A stretch of DNA of 64,000 bases. Source: Tardiphaga sp. 709 (GTDB lineage Bacteria; Pseudomonadota; Alphaproteobacteria; Rhizobiales; Xanthobacteraceae). Of this stretch, positions 55,296-63,712 are shown one piece after another. The DNA lies in NCBI RefSeq assembly GCF_032401055.1, contig NZ_CP135529.1:2480001-2544000 (forward strand), read 5' to 3'. The position numbers and the translations under genes are program-made. The notes beneath the pieces are model-generated. The model was not told the DNA's origin, did not search any database, and saw only the letters and a program-made list of their open reading frames with translations. Every line of letters begins with the position of its first letter. Within the stretch, counting starts at the first letter, position 1.

Positions 55296-55598
55296 CTTTC
55301 GCTAAGGCATAATCTGGGCTTGACCGTGATATTTGAGATTCACGCGGTCAGACCGCATGGATGTCCGCACGCTGTGCCGCGCGAAAGCGAAAGGGCATGA
55401 CGAGCGCTTGCGGGCTCTCCTTCTTCGTGCAGTCAATGCTGTGAGTGTCGCACAAAGCAGCGGGCCGATCGCAGCGAGGCCGAAGCGCGATTATTCGGGT
55501 AACCCACTCGGTCGAAGCGCCTTGCCGGAGCGAATCTACCGATAGCAACGCCGGTGGCGACATGTCGCCACCGGCGGATGCTCATATGCTGTGTTAAC
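55296..55598. other. Intergenic region between exported protein and gfa
   Basis: The 303 bases contain no convincing gene. They include the long palindrome at 55549-55576 beside the gfa stop codon. The plus-strand small gene and the minus-strand gfa converge here. Confidence 0.5.
55549..55576. terminator. Perfect 28-bp palindrome downstream of gfa
   Basis: The arm CGCCGGTGGCGACA is followed directly by its exact reverse complement. It starts 22 bases past the gfa stop. A hairpin of up to 12 bp with a minimal loop would form in the transcript, but no T-run follows, so it may be a transcript-stabilising structure, a Rho-assisted terminator or a protein-binding palindrome. Confidence 0.55.
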
Positions 55599-56162
55599 TC
55601 AGGCCGCTTTGGCCGTTGCCACGTGATTGGCGAGGACATCCATCAGCGCAGGCGAAAGGCAATCATAAGGTTCGAGTCCCAGTTCCTTGAGGCGCGACCG
55701 TATTGCGGTCATGTCGCTCGGCTTCACGCCGGATTCAATCACCGACGAGACGAAGGCGGCGAAGCCCGGTGCGGCCGAGCCGGATTCTTCGAACAATTCA
55801 GGATGAATGAAGTCGAGGCCATAGAACGCATGTCCCTTGTTCTCGATGCGGCCGAACATGTGGGTGCCGCATCCGGTGCAGGCATGGCGCTGGATGGTTG
55901 CGGCCTGATCGACGATGCGCAGCTTGTCGCCGTTTTGCAGTACGGTGACATTTTCGCGCGGAACAACTGCGATCACCGCAAAGGTTGCCCCATCTGGCTT
56001 CCAGCATTTGGTGCAGCCGCAGGCGTGGTTATGAGCGACGTCGCCTTTGACGCCAACCTTGACCGGCTTGTCGCTGCATTTGCAGACCAGCGTTCCGCCG
56101 GCAAAATGGCCTGAACCTTGTTTGACACCGCCGTCAACGGACGGGTGGATATGAACAGTCAT
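55599..56162 (-). CDS. gfa: S-(hydroxymethyl)glutathione synthase (Gfa)
   Basis: A 187-residue GFA-family zinc protein. The zinc cysteines are in [27 protein letters not shown] and [16 protein letters not shown], and the C-terminal [20 protein letters not shown] is typical of Gfa itself. It speeds the condensation of formaldehyde with glutathione (or acts as a carrier). The ATG at 56162 starts [20 protein letters not shown]; an upstream ATG at 56204 is less likely. It is the last gene of the methanol oxidation cluster. Confidence 0.93.
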   Translation of the reverse strand: MTVHIHPSVDGGVKQGSGHFAGGTLVCKCSDKPVKVGVKGDVAHNHACGCTKCWKPDGATFAVIAVVPRENVTVLQNGDKLRIVDQAATIQRHACTGCGTHMFGRIENKGHAFYGLDFIHPELFEESGSAAPGFAAFVSSVIESGVKPSDMTAIRSRLKELGLEPYDCLSPALMDVLANHVATAKAA

Positions 56163-56238
56163 CAGTCTATCCTCCTGGTATGATGCGTCACTTGTGTGAA
56201 GCATTGTTGTGTTGGCACTTTGGTGTTGCAGCTCGCAT

Positions 56239-57348
56239 TCAGAACACGACCACCGATCGGATCGATTTTCCTTCGTGCATCAGATCGAATCCCCTGTTGA
56301 TCTCTTCCAGCTTGAGCACATGCGTAATCATCGGATCGATCTCGATCTTTCCGTTCATGTACCAGTCGACGATCTTGGGAACGTCGGTACGACCGCGCGC
56401 GCCGCCGAAGGCTGTGCCTTTCCAGACGCGACCTGTGACGAGCTGGAATGGCCGGGTCGCGATCTCTTTTCCGGACTCCGCGACGCCAATGACAACGGAG
56501 ACACCCCAGCCGCGGTGGCAGGCTTCGAGCGCCTGGCGCATGACCGTGGTATTGCCGGTGCAGTCGAAGGTGTAATCGGCGCCGCCATCGGTCAGCCCCA
56601 CCAGATGCTGAACAATGTCGCCATCGACCTTCTTCGGATTGACGAAATGGGTCATGCCGAAGCGGCGGCCCCATTCTTCCTTGTCGTCATTGATGTCGAC
56701 GCCGACGATCTTGTCGGCTCCGACCATCCGTGCGCCCTGAATGACGTTGAGGCCGATGCCGCCAAGGCCGAACACCACGACATTGGAGCCCGGCGTGACC
56801 TTCGCCGTATTGACCACGGCACCGACGCCGGTGGTGACGCCGCAGCCGATATAGCAGCTTTTGTCGAACGGCGCGTCGTCGCGGATCTTCGCCACCGCGA
56901 TCTCCGGCAGCACCGTGAAGTTCGAAAAGGTCGAGCAGCCCATGTAGTGGTAGATCGGCTTGCCCTTATAGCTGAAGCGCGAAGTCCCGTCCGGCATCAC
57001 GCCCTTGCCCTGGGTGGCGCGGATCGCGGTGCAGAGATTGGTCTTCTGGCTCAAGCAGCTTTTGCATTGCCGGCATTCCGGCGTGTAGAGCGGAATGACA
57101 TGATCGCCGGGCTTGACCGAGGTGACTCCGGGACCGACCTCACGCACGATGCCGGCCCCTTCATGGCCGAGGATGGAAGGAAAGATGCCTTCGCTGTCGA
57201 AACCATCGAGCGTATAGGCATCGGTGTGGCAAATGCCGGTCGCCTTGATCTCGACCAGAACTTCGCCTGCCTTCGGCCCTTCGAGATCGACTTCGACGAT
57301 CTCAAGCGGCTTCTTTGCTTCGAAGGCGACTGCGGCGCGGGTCTTCAT
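56239..57348 (-). CDS. frmA: S-(hydroxymethyl)glutathione dehydrogenase / class III alcohol dehydrogenase
   Basis: A 369-residue zinc alcohol dehydrogenase. Zinc ligands are in [10 protein letters not shown] and GHEGAGIV, the structural zinc cysteines in [17 protein letters not shown], the catalytic cysteine in [12 protein letters not shown], and the NAD motif [14 protein letters not shown]. These blocks match glutathione-dependent formaldehyde dehydrogenases (FrmA/AdhC, also GSNO reductase). It oxidises S-hydroxymethylglutathione to S-formylglutathione with NAD. The ATG at 57348 is used. It lies between the cytochrome gene and gfa on one strand. Confidence 0.94.
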   Translation of the reverse strand: MKTRAAVAFEAKKPLEIVEVDLEGPKAGEVLVEIKATGICHTDAYTLDGFDSEGIFPSILGHEGAGIVREVGPGVTSVKPGDHVIPLYTPECRQCKSCLSQKTNLCTAIRATQGKGVMPDGTSRFSYKGKPIYHYMGCSTFSNFTVLPEIAVAKIRDDAPFDKSCYIGCGVTTGVGAVVNTAKVTPGSNVVVFGLGGIGLNVIQGARMVGADKIVGVDINDDKEEWGRRFGMTHFVNPKKVDGDIVQHLVGLTDGGADYTFDCTGNTTVMRQALEACHRGWGVSVVIGVAESGKEIATRPFQLVTGRVWKGTAFGGARGRTDVPKIVDWYMNGKIEIDPMITHVLKLEEINRGFDLMHEGKSIRSVVVF

Positions 57349-57449
57349 TCTCAACTCCCTCGGTCATTTGATCTTGCGTCATCCGGTCCTGTACTGTCCG
57401 AGTCTGCGTCATCCGGGATTGCAGGTCAGCGGCTCGCTCGTGATCCGCA

Positions 57450-58013
57450 TCAGTGCGGTTTTCCCATGCAGGCGCTCTCGGCCTCCGTATAGGCTGCGGG
57501 CTTTTCCTCGCGCTTGCCCGGGCGGACGCGGCCGACCGCATCATTGGCGCGCGCACGCAGATAGATGTAGAGATCGTCCATGTAGCAGGCGACATTGGTG
57601 TTATCGCCAAAGGCCGGCATGACGCTTTCCTGCGACGTGCTGACATTCTTGCGGCCGCTGGCGACAACACCGAGGAAGTCGCCATAGCTCATCGTTTTCA
57701 GCGAGTCCTTCAGTGCCGGTGCGTAGGTCGATCCCATCCCATCGGGGCCATGACAAACGTGGCATTCCGAGTGATAGCGCCGGTAACCCGAATATGTGTA
57801 CCAGTCGATGGTGCCATCGGCGGCAACGTTGAAGGTCGGATTGCCCTCCTTGTCCAGATACTTGCCGTCCTCGGATTTGACGGCTTTCGGATCGCCGGCA
57901 TTCTCGGCGAAGCTCGTATTCCCAGAGGCCACGACAACAATCGTGGCAATGACAGACCAGATGTGACGCAATAGCTTGTCCTCGGCATGCGATTTCAGAA
58001 AAGACCGGCGCAT
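57450..58013 (-). CDS. xoxG: c-type cytochrome, methanol dehydrogenase electron acceptor (XoxG/cytochrome cL-like)
   Basis: A 187-residue exported cytochrome. It has a signal peptide (IWSVIATIVVVASGNTSFA), one heme site CHVCH (84-88), and a probable axial methionine in QESVMPAFG (M132). The sequence TIDWYTYSGYRRYHSECHVCHGPDG is typical of cytochromes encoded next to xoxF. It would take electrons from the methanol dehydrogenase in the periplasm. It starts 34 bases after the xoxF stop codon. The gene name is inferred from context. Confidence 0.88.
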   Translation of the reverse strand: MRRSFLKSHAEDKLLRHIWSVIATIVVVASGNTSFAENAGDPKAVKSEDGKYLDKEGNPTFNVAADGTIDWYTYSGYRRYHSECHVCHGPDGMGSTYAPALKDSLKTMSYGDFLGVVASGRKNVSTSQESVMPAFGDNTNVACYMDDLYIYLRARANDAVGRVRPGKREEKPAAYTEAESACMGKPH

Positions 58014-58047
58014 GGACGAACCATGCGCCGGTGACTGATGCGTCAGT

Positions 58048-59853
58048 TCACTGTGGGAGTGCAAAGACCGTCAGCGCGCCGCCGAGTGCGGTATAGTTGG
58101 TCAGGGCTGCGTAACCACCGACGGCACCGAGACCGGCAGTCGGATCCGTCAGACCCGCTGCGAGACCAATGCCGGCCCAGCCGCCGACGCCCGACAGGAC
58201 GGCGATATATTGCCGGCCATTGTTTTCGTAGGTGGTGACGTTGCCGATGATGCCGGACGGAGTCTTGAACTTGTAGAGTTCCTTACCCGTCTTGGCATCG
58301 ACCGCCTTCAGGTAGCCTTCCAGCGTCCCGTAGAACACCACGCCACCGGCAGTGGCGAGCGCTCCCGACCAGACCGAGAACTGTTCCTTGTTGGACCAGA
58401 CGATCTTGCCGGTCTTGTTGTCCCAGGCAATGAAGTTACCCATATGGGTTTCGCCCGGAGGCGGGTACATCGACAGCGTCGCACCCACATAAGGCTGGCC
58501 GGCGGTGTAGTTCACCTTGAACGGCTCATAGTCCATGCAGACATGGTTGGTCGGCACATAGAACAGCTGGGTATCCGGCGAATAGGCTCCGGGTTGCTGA
58601 TCCTTGGTGCCGAGTGCCGCCGGGCATACGCCCTTGGTGTTGACGTCTTCACCTTGCTTCTCGGTCGAGTACTGATCGACCACTTTCGGGCGGCCATAGG
58701 TCGGAGACGACTTGTTCATGTCGACACCGGTGGTCCAGTTCACCTTCGGATCGTATTTTTCGGCAACCAGCAATTCGCCGGTGACACGGTCCATGGTGTA
58801 AGCGAGGCCGTTACGATCGAAATGTGTCAGCAGCTTGCGGTTTTGGCCGTTCATCTGCTGATCACTGAGGATCATTTCGTTGACGCCGTCATAGTCCCAT
58901 TCGTCATGCGGCGTCATCTGATAGACCCACTTGGCCATGCCTGTGTCGGCATCGCGCGCGAAGATGGTCATTGACCACTTGTTGTCGCCCGGCCGCTGCT
59001 TCGGATTCCAGGTCGAGGGATTGCCCGAGCCGTAATAAACGAGATTCAGCTCCGGATCGTAGGAGGTCCAGCCCCAGGTGCAGCCGCCGCCGATCTTCCA
59101 CTGATCGCCTTGCCACGTCTTGATGCTGGAATCCTTGCCGACGGGCTTGCCGAGCGCGGTGGTCTTCTCCGGATCCACCATGATCTGGTCGTCCGGTCCT
59201 TCCGAGAAGGCGCGCCAAGCGAGCTTGCCAGTCTTCAGGTCATAGGCAGTCATGTGGCACTGGACGCCGAATTCGCCGCCCGAGATGCCGATCAGGACCT
59301 TATCCTTGACCACGAGCGGGGACGACGTGCCCGTTGCACCCTTGCCAGGGTCGCCGTTCTTGACGGTCCAAACTTCCTTGCCGGTCTTGGCGTCGAGTGC
59401 GACCAGCGTGGTATCGGCTTGGTGCAGGAAGATCTTGCCGTCCGCATAGGCAACGCCGCGATTGACGGTGTCGCAGCACATCACCGGAATGACGTTCGGA
59501 TCCTGCTTCGGTTCATACTTCCAGACGATCTTGTTGTCCTGCGACAGGTCCATTGCGTAGACCTTGTTCGGGAACGGCGTATGCACATACATCATGTTGC
59601 CGATGATCAGCGGACCGCCTTCGTGGCCGCGCAGAACACCGGTAGAGAAGGTCCAAGCCACCTGCAGCTTGCCGACATTAGCCGCCGTGATCTGGTTCAG
59701 CTTCGAATAGCGCGTATTGGCGTAGTCGCCCGCTGGCATTACCCAGTCTTTCGGGTTCTGCGCCATCTTTGTCAGTTCATCATTGGCGATGGCAACACTC
59801 GCGGCAGAGGCCGCCATTGTGCCAAGACAGGTCGCAAGCAGCACCTTTCGCAT
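58048..59853 (-). CDS. xoxF: Lanthanide-dependent PQQ methanol dehydrogenase XoxF
   Basis: A quinoprotein of 601 residues with a signal peptide (cleavage near AIA-ND, 24) and an eight-bladed propeller. Active-site features are the vicinal disulfide C126-C127 ([12 protein letters not shown]), E194 in SGGEFGVQ, N278 in GSGNPSTW, and D320 with the extra D322 in [11 protein letters not shown]. The second aspartate marks the lanthanide-binding XoxF type rather than calcium MxaF. It oxidises methanol to formaldehyde (or formate) in the periplasm. The ATG at 59853 is the family start; the frame extends to 60072 without family-like sequence. The divergent AraC regulator and nearby pqqA fit its function. 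Confidence 0.96.
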   Translation of the reverse strand: MRKVLLATCLGTMAASAASVAIANDELTKMAQNPKDWVMPAGDYANTRYSKLNQITAANVGKLQVAWTFSTGVLRGHEGGPLIIGNMMYVHTPFPNKVYAMDLSQDNKIVWKYEPKQDPNVIPVMCCDTVNRGVAYADGKIFLHQADTTLVALDAKTGKEVWTVKNGDPGKGATGTSSPLVVKDKVLIGISGGEFGVQCHMTAYDLKTGKLAWRAFSEGPDDQIMVDPEKTTALGKPVGKDSSIKTWQGDQWKIGGGCTWGWTSYDPELNLVYYGSGNPSTWNPKQRPGDNKWSMTIFARDADTGMAKWVYQMTPHDEWDYDGVNEMILSDQQMNGQNRKLLTHFDRNGLAYTMDRVTGELLVAEKYDPKVNWTTGVDMNKSSPTYGRPKVVDQYSTEKQGEDVNTKGVCPAALGTKDQQPGAYSPDTQLFYVPTNHVCMDYEPFKVNYTAGQPYVGATLSMYPPPGETHMGNFIAWDNKTGKIVWSNKEQFSVWSGALATAGGVVFYGTLEGYLKAVDAKTGKELYKFKTPSGIIGNVTTYENNGRQYIAVLSGVGGWAGIGLAAGLTDPTAGLGAVGGYAALTNYTALGGALTVFALPQ

Positions 59854-60300
59854 CGTGATGTCCTCCCAGACATAATGCCGGGTCTCGTCAAGCGGCCCAG
59901 CTTCATTTTGGTATCTATGAGTAGCAAGATCCGCTGCTGCATACTTGCCCAAGAGCGAAGCAGGCTTGCTCGACAGAGAACCCGTGCAAGATAATTTTCT
60001 CGTACATTGACGAAAAACCTGAAAGGTATCTGGAAAGTCCGCGCCTTTCGCACTGCACACGGATCGCCGCACTGCGACCTAAGGGTGATGTTTCACTTGA
60101 CGGGGCTGGTATCGAGTCAGAGGATCGACAAGGAGAAGTGAGTTACTCTGACCACGATTCACGAGCTGCGGGCTGCGCCTTTACATATTGTTTTGCACAT
60201 TCTTCCATATGTGCTGCGTTCGATATGTGCTTCGTTCTGTAAGTATAGTTCCGTCGCGCGACCTATTGTTACGTGATGGTCTTTGATCGGTGAATTGTTC
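59854..60300. promoter_or_regulatory. Divergent control region between xoxF and araC-type gene
   Basis: The 447 bases contain no gene. They must hold the xoxF promoter and the regulator promoter. The tandem repeat at 60207-60238 lies near the regulator start. The central part is relatively A/T-rich (60180-60250). Confidence 0.6.
60207..60238 (+). promoter_or_regulatory. Tandem 16-bp direct repeats, candidate AraC operator
   Basis: ATATGTGCTGCGTTCG is followed immediately by ATATGTGCTTCGTTCT, identical at 14 of 16 positions. AraC-family dimers typically bind two direct half-sites spaced by one or two helix turns, and the repeat is 62 bases before the araC-type start codon. It might mediate autoregulation or control of the divergent xoxF. 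Confidence 0.55.
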
Positions 60301-61278
60301 ATGTCCGATACGCTTAGTTCTCTCAGCACATCCGGATTGACGCCGACAAGGCAGATCCAGGTTTGGTCAGATGCCCTGACCGATCTGTGCGGGCGATTTG
60401 ACATCGATCCGCTGGAAGCATCCACATTCGATGCGCTGATCAGCTGCACATCGGTTTCGCGGCTGAAATTGTGTCATATCGAGGCGAGTCAGCATCGAAT
60501 CGGCCATGCGGCCCCGCGAATTAGGCAAAGCGATCATCCATACGTGAAGATCGTGTTCCAAACTTATGGCGTCTCGCATTTCGAACAGGATAGTCGCCGG
60601 ATCGATATCGGGCCCGGCGATTGCCTCGTCTATGACGTGTCGTGTCCGCACACCATCGTCAGCCCGGCCTTTACACGCCATGACGTCGTGATCGTGCCCA
60701 AGGAATTGCTGCATGAGCGCGGCCTCGGTGCGGGAAATCTGGCCGCCTGCAAACTGTCGGCGCGCGCCGGCACCGGGCGCATCGCGCACGAATTTGTACA
60801 GGCCGCCTTTCACGAAGCGACCAGACTGTCGCCAAACAGTGCCATCGGTGTTGCCGATTCACTGATTGATCTGTTGCTGTTGCCGCTGCGGGAAGTCGAC
60901 ATGACGCTTGATCGTGTCGGGCCGGAAGCCATGTATGTCCGTGCGCAGGGTTTCATTCGGGAACATTTGCGTGACCCCGAGCTCAGCATCGATCAGATTT
61001 CGTCTGCATTGCATTGCACCAAACGTTATCTGCATATGCTGTTCAGCGACCGCGGGATAACTGTCAGCGACTATATCTGGCAGGCGCGGCTGCAGAATTG
61101 CCGGCAGGAACTGGAAGCGCAGAACGGAAAGACGATCACGGACGTCGCGTTTTCCTGGGGCTTCTCAAGTTCTTCGCACTTCAGTCGCGTGTTCCGGAAG
61201 TATTTTGGCGTGGCTCCGTCCGCGATTCACAGAGCGCATCACGGCCATCAGCGGCCTGCCCTCACCGCGGAAGTGTAG
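60301..61278 (+). CDS. AraC-family transcriptional regulator (AraC_binding_2 sensor)
   Basis: A 325-residue regulator. The N-terminal part has an AraC_binding_2 cupin pattern (DHPYVKIVFQTYGVSHFEQD, GPGDCLVYDVSCPHTI). The C-terminal HTH_18 unit (about 220-315) has LSIDQISSALHCTKRYLHML and KTITDVAFSWGFSSSSHFSR then VFRKYFGVAPSAIH. The ATG at 60301 is chosen. It is divergent from xoxF and upstream of pqqA, so a role in methanol oxidation control is likely; the ligand is unknown. Confidence 0.88.
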   Translation: MSDTLSSLSTSGLTPTRQIQVWSDALTDLCGRFDIDPLEASTFDALISCTSVSRLKLCHIEASQHRIGHAAPRIRQSDHPYVKIVFQTYGVSHFEQDSRRIDIGPGDCLVYDVSCPHTIVSPAFTRHDVVIVPKELLHERGLGAGNLAACKLSARAGTGRIAHEFVQAAFHEATRLSPNSAIGVADSLIDLLLLPLREVDMTLDRVGPEAMYVRAQGFIREHLRDPELSIDQISSALHCTKRYLHMLFSDRGITVSDYIWQARLQNCRQELEAQNGKTITDVAFSWGFSSSSHFSRVFRKYFGVAPSAIHRAHHGHQRPALTAEV

Positions 61279-61396
61279 TTACACTTCGGTTGCCTGCACA
61301 TTTTGCGCCGCAACCTGAGGAGTTAAGTTGAAAGACGTCGCCTCACTGCTTATCGTGCGGCGGCGCAATCATCGCGCAAACTCTGAGGAGACCAAG

Positions 61397-61477
61397 ATGA
61401 GCTGGAAGACTCCGAAGATCGTGGAAGTGCAGGTCGGCATGGAAATCAACATGTACGCCTGCGCGGCCCGTAAGTGA
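61397..61477 (+). CDS. pqqA: PQQ precursor peptide PqqA
   Basis: A 26-residue peptide beginning MSWKTPKIVEVQVG and containing the required glutamate and tyrosine with three residues between (E16 and Y20 in EINMYACA). PqqE cross-links these residues and the peptide is then processed to pyrroloquinoline quinone. GAGGAG lies seven bases before the ATG. No pqqB, C, D or E follows: a hairpin and an opposed gene end the unit. The product would supply cofactor for XoxF. Confidence 0.95.
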   Translation: MSWKTPKIVEVQVGMEINMYACAARK

Positions 61478-61503
61478 CAGATTGATCGTCTTGATCGATC
61501 TCT

Positions 61504-61535
61504 CCCGGCTCGCAGACTACGGTTTGTGAGCCGGG
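61504..61535. terminator. Hairpin between pqqA and the EthD-like gene
   Basis: CCCGGCTCGCAGAC pairs with GTTTGTGAGCCGGG (two G-T pairs) around loop TACG. It lies 26 bases after the pqqA stop and 29 before the end of the convergent gene, so it can serve both directions. No strong T-run is present. Confidence 0.65.
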
Positions 61536-61564
61536 CAGAGGCCGCTGAACGCGCGTTGCGGCTG

Positions 61565-61879
61565 TCAGACGTCCTTCGTGTCGAAGATCAGAAGATCTAC
61601 GCCGCCATCCGCAAAATTCGCGAGATCGCCTGCTGCGGCCTGCCCTTCCGGCGAGGCGAGGCCCAGTTTGAGCGCTGCAACCGTTTCAAAATCCAGCGCG
61701 GCGACCAGATGAATATCGCTGTCACCCGTCGGCGTTGTGACGCCCCCTGTGCTGACACCATAGTGTCTCAGCCCCGGAATCTTCTTTGCCAGCGGGATAT
61801 GTACAGATTGATAGTATTTGTCGAAGGCTGCGGGCTTCTTCGGTGTTTTGTAGAGGACCAGGAGTCTCGCCATAGACAT
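61565..61879 (-). CDS. EthD-family small protein
   Basis: A protein of 104 residues with the ferredoxin-like EthD/dimeric alpha-beta barrel pattern: MARLLVLYKTPKKPAAFDKY, QSVHIPLAKKIPGLRHYGVS, and SPEGQAAAGDLANFADGGV. Members form dimers and are found with oxidative catabolic enzymes, with unclear function. An AAGGA lies near the start; ATGs at 61879 and 61873 are both possible. It converges with pqqA. Confidence 0.82.
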   Translation of the reverse strand: MSMARLLVLYKTPKKPAAFDKYYQSVHIPLAKKIPGLRHYGVSTGGVTTPTGDSDIHLVAALDFETVAALKLGLASPEGQAAAGDLANFADGGVDLLIFDTKDV

Positions 61880-62046
61880 ATCCTTCCCTGACTATTGGCA
61901 CTAACGGCGCGCCGCATGTGTATAGCAACCGATCCTGGTGCGATGTTCAAGTCAATCGCAGAGACGTCTTCGCGGCTGGGCCAATTTCGACTAGGCTCGC
62001 GCGGCACGTTATCTTTATATACGTCTCTCTTCGATGACAGGATTGG

Positions 62047-62919
62047 ATGCAGGTGCAGCGCGGCGTCAGGACAGTCTACGCGGCGATTCTTGCATTCAGC
62101 ACGCTGGCCGTGCCACGCGTGCAGGCCGGTAACATCGATACCGAGCATATTTTCGGCTTCATGATCGGCAGTGACGTCGGCCGGGTGGGCGAGCGAGAAT
62201 TCCAGAGCGAGACGACCGGGCGATTCGGCAAATCCGGCGGTCGCTATCGCGCGGGCGAGCAGGAATTCGAACTGGAGTTCGTTCCCGCCAAGGACATTCG
62301 CATCGAGATCGGCAGCAGCTTCTCAGCCCATCGGATCACTGGCGTTCCCGGATTCGCCGATCAGCGCACGCTCGCCTGGCAGGGGGTATCGCTGGATTTC
62401 CGCTACAGATTTCTCGATCGCGAAACGGCCCCCGTCGGCATGACGCTCGCGATCGACGCGCAGTTCAACGGGATCGACGAAACGAGCGCAGCGCGGGTCA
62501 GGAGCTACGGCACGGGGCTCACGCTGGCCTTCGATCGCGAGATCGTCCCTGACGTCGCCGTTGCGGCGCTCAATCTGATCTATCAGCCGGAATGGACGCG
62601 CTATGTCGATACCGGAACGCGGGAACGCGAGGCGAGCATCGGAGCGGCGCTCGGCGTCATGATGCAGGTGCGTCCCGGCATCCTTCTCGGAGGCGAGGCG
62701 CGCTATATGCGCCGATATGAAGGGATCGGCCTTGGCGAACTGGCTGGTCAGGCGCTGTTCGTCGGGCCAACCGCCTATTTCCAGCTTTCTGACCGATCAC
62801 GGCTGACTGCAAGCTGGAGCACCCAATTATGGGGCCGTTCGGAGGTGCCAGGATCGACGCTGGATCTGGTCAATTTCGAACGTCACCAGGCCCGTCTCGT
62901 TTATGGGATCAATTTTTAG
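62047..62919 (+). CDS. Exported beta-rich protein, probable outer-membrane protein
   Basis: A 290-residue protein with a signal peptide (TVYAAILAFSTLAVPRVQA) and alternating hydrophobic/polar strands throughout, such as QEFELEFVPAKDIRIEIGSS and LTASWSTQLWGRSE, ending VYGINF with the terminal phenylalanine usual for outer-membrane barrels. It is similar in style to small barrel proteins of unknown role. It follows the one-carbon cluster on the plus strand; a direct link is not shown. Confidence 0.72.
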   Translation: MQVQRGVRTVYAAILAFSTLAVPRVQAGNIDTEHIFGFMIGSDVGRVGEREFQSETTGRFGKSGGRYRAGEQEFELEFVPAKDIRIEIGSSFSAHRITGVPGFADQRTLAWQGVSLDFRYRFLDRETAPVGMTLAIDAQFNGIDETSAARVRSYGTGLTLAFDREIVPDVAVAALNLIYQPEWTRYVDTGTREREASIGAALGVMMQVRPGILLGGEARYMRRYEGIGLGELAGQALFVGPTAYFQLSDRSRLTASWSTQLWGRSEVPGSTLDLVNFERHQARLVYGINF

Positions 62920-62998
62920 CCTGGAAATCGCCGAAACTTCGCGCTGACGGGCGCGTATTTCAGATGCTATCGTCCGGTGAACGATCAGGGATGCCGAC

Positions 62999-63235
62999 AT
63001 GAATATGATCAATCTGGTCCTGACAGTCTGCGCGGTGATGTCGCCAAACACCTGCGAAGAGCGAAACCTGTCGTTTACGGCGGACTTCTCGCTGCATCAA
63101 TGTGCCATGGCAGCGCCGCCCTACATCGCCCAGTGGATCGGCGAACATCCGAAATGGACCGCGGTGAAGTGGCGCTGCGAATATCCGCATAGCCATGACA
63201 AGGCCGATACTGCGCAGGGAACAAAGGCCGGCTGA
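62999..63235 (+). CDS. Small conserved protein of unknown function
   Basis: A 78-residue protein with a hydrophobic start (MNMINLVLTVCAVMSP), then NTCEERNLSFTADFSLHQCA, YIAQWIGEHPKWTAVKWRCE. Three cysteines and the short hydrophobic N-terminus suggest a secreted or periplasmic protein. Similar proteins are common in Hyphomicrobiales but have no known function. Confidence 0.7.
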   Translation: MNMINLVLTVCAVMSPNTCEERNLSFTADFSLHQCAMAAPPYIAQWIGEHPKWTAVKWRCEYPHSHDKADTAQGTKAG

Positions 63236-63250
63236 CCAAACGACCCGGCG

Positions 63251-63607
63251 CTATTTGTTGCAATCCTGTAGATCCCTGTCTGCAATCGAGAAGACGGCAT
63301 CGGCCTTGATCTCGATATTCCTGACCACGCATTGGCGCGCCTCGGAATAGCTGACCTTGGCATCGTAACTGCCGGGCTCTATCCCCGTGATGCGCAGCCG
63401 CTCGTCGTGATCGACTTCCTTATCCTTGTCCGCCAGTGTCAGGTTGGCGCTCCATTGCTGCTTTCCGGCCGGGGATAGCTGGAACCCGGTAATGGTCGAC
63501 GTCGTCAGATTCCAGAGCCGGATGCCCTTGCCGGCTTTGCCTTGAGCATGAGCGTTGCCTGCGATGAGCAGCAGTATGACAGCCATCGATAGAGATGCGC
63601 GCGACAT
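63251..63607 (-). CDS. Small exported protein of unknown function
   Basis: A 118-residue protein with a clear signal peptide (SMAVILLLIAGNAHAQG) and a mature beta-rich domain: GIRLWNLTTSTITGFQLSPA, EPGSYDAKVSYSEARQCVVR and a terminal ADRDLQDCNK. Two cysteines may form a disulfide. No family is recognised with certainty. It converges with the preceding small gene and is divergent from the next one. Confidence 0.72.
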   Translation of the reverse strand: MSRASLSMAVILLLIAGNAHAQGKAGKGIRLWNLTTSTITGFQLSPAGKQQWSANLTLADKDKEVDHDERLRITGIEPGSYDAKVSYSEARQCVVRNIEIKADAVFSIADRDLQDCNK

Positions 63608-63712
63608 GTCCCCTCCATATCTGTTCGGCTTATTGAGCCGTTTCGTTTTCTTAGTATAGTTTGCCAGTCGTCTTCGCCAGCTTTGCTGGGGCTTTCGTGG
63701 GACCCGATCGAA

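Noticed and set aside
59854-60072. N-terminal extension of XoxF by 73 residues
   Set aside because: It would hide the signal peptide, has no family similarity, and the ATG at 59853 gives a standard exported quinoprotein.
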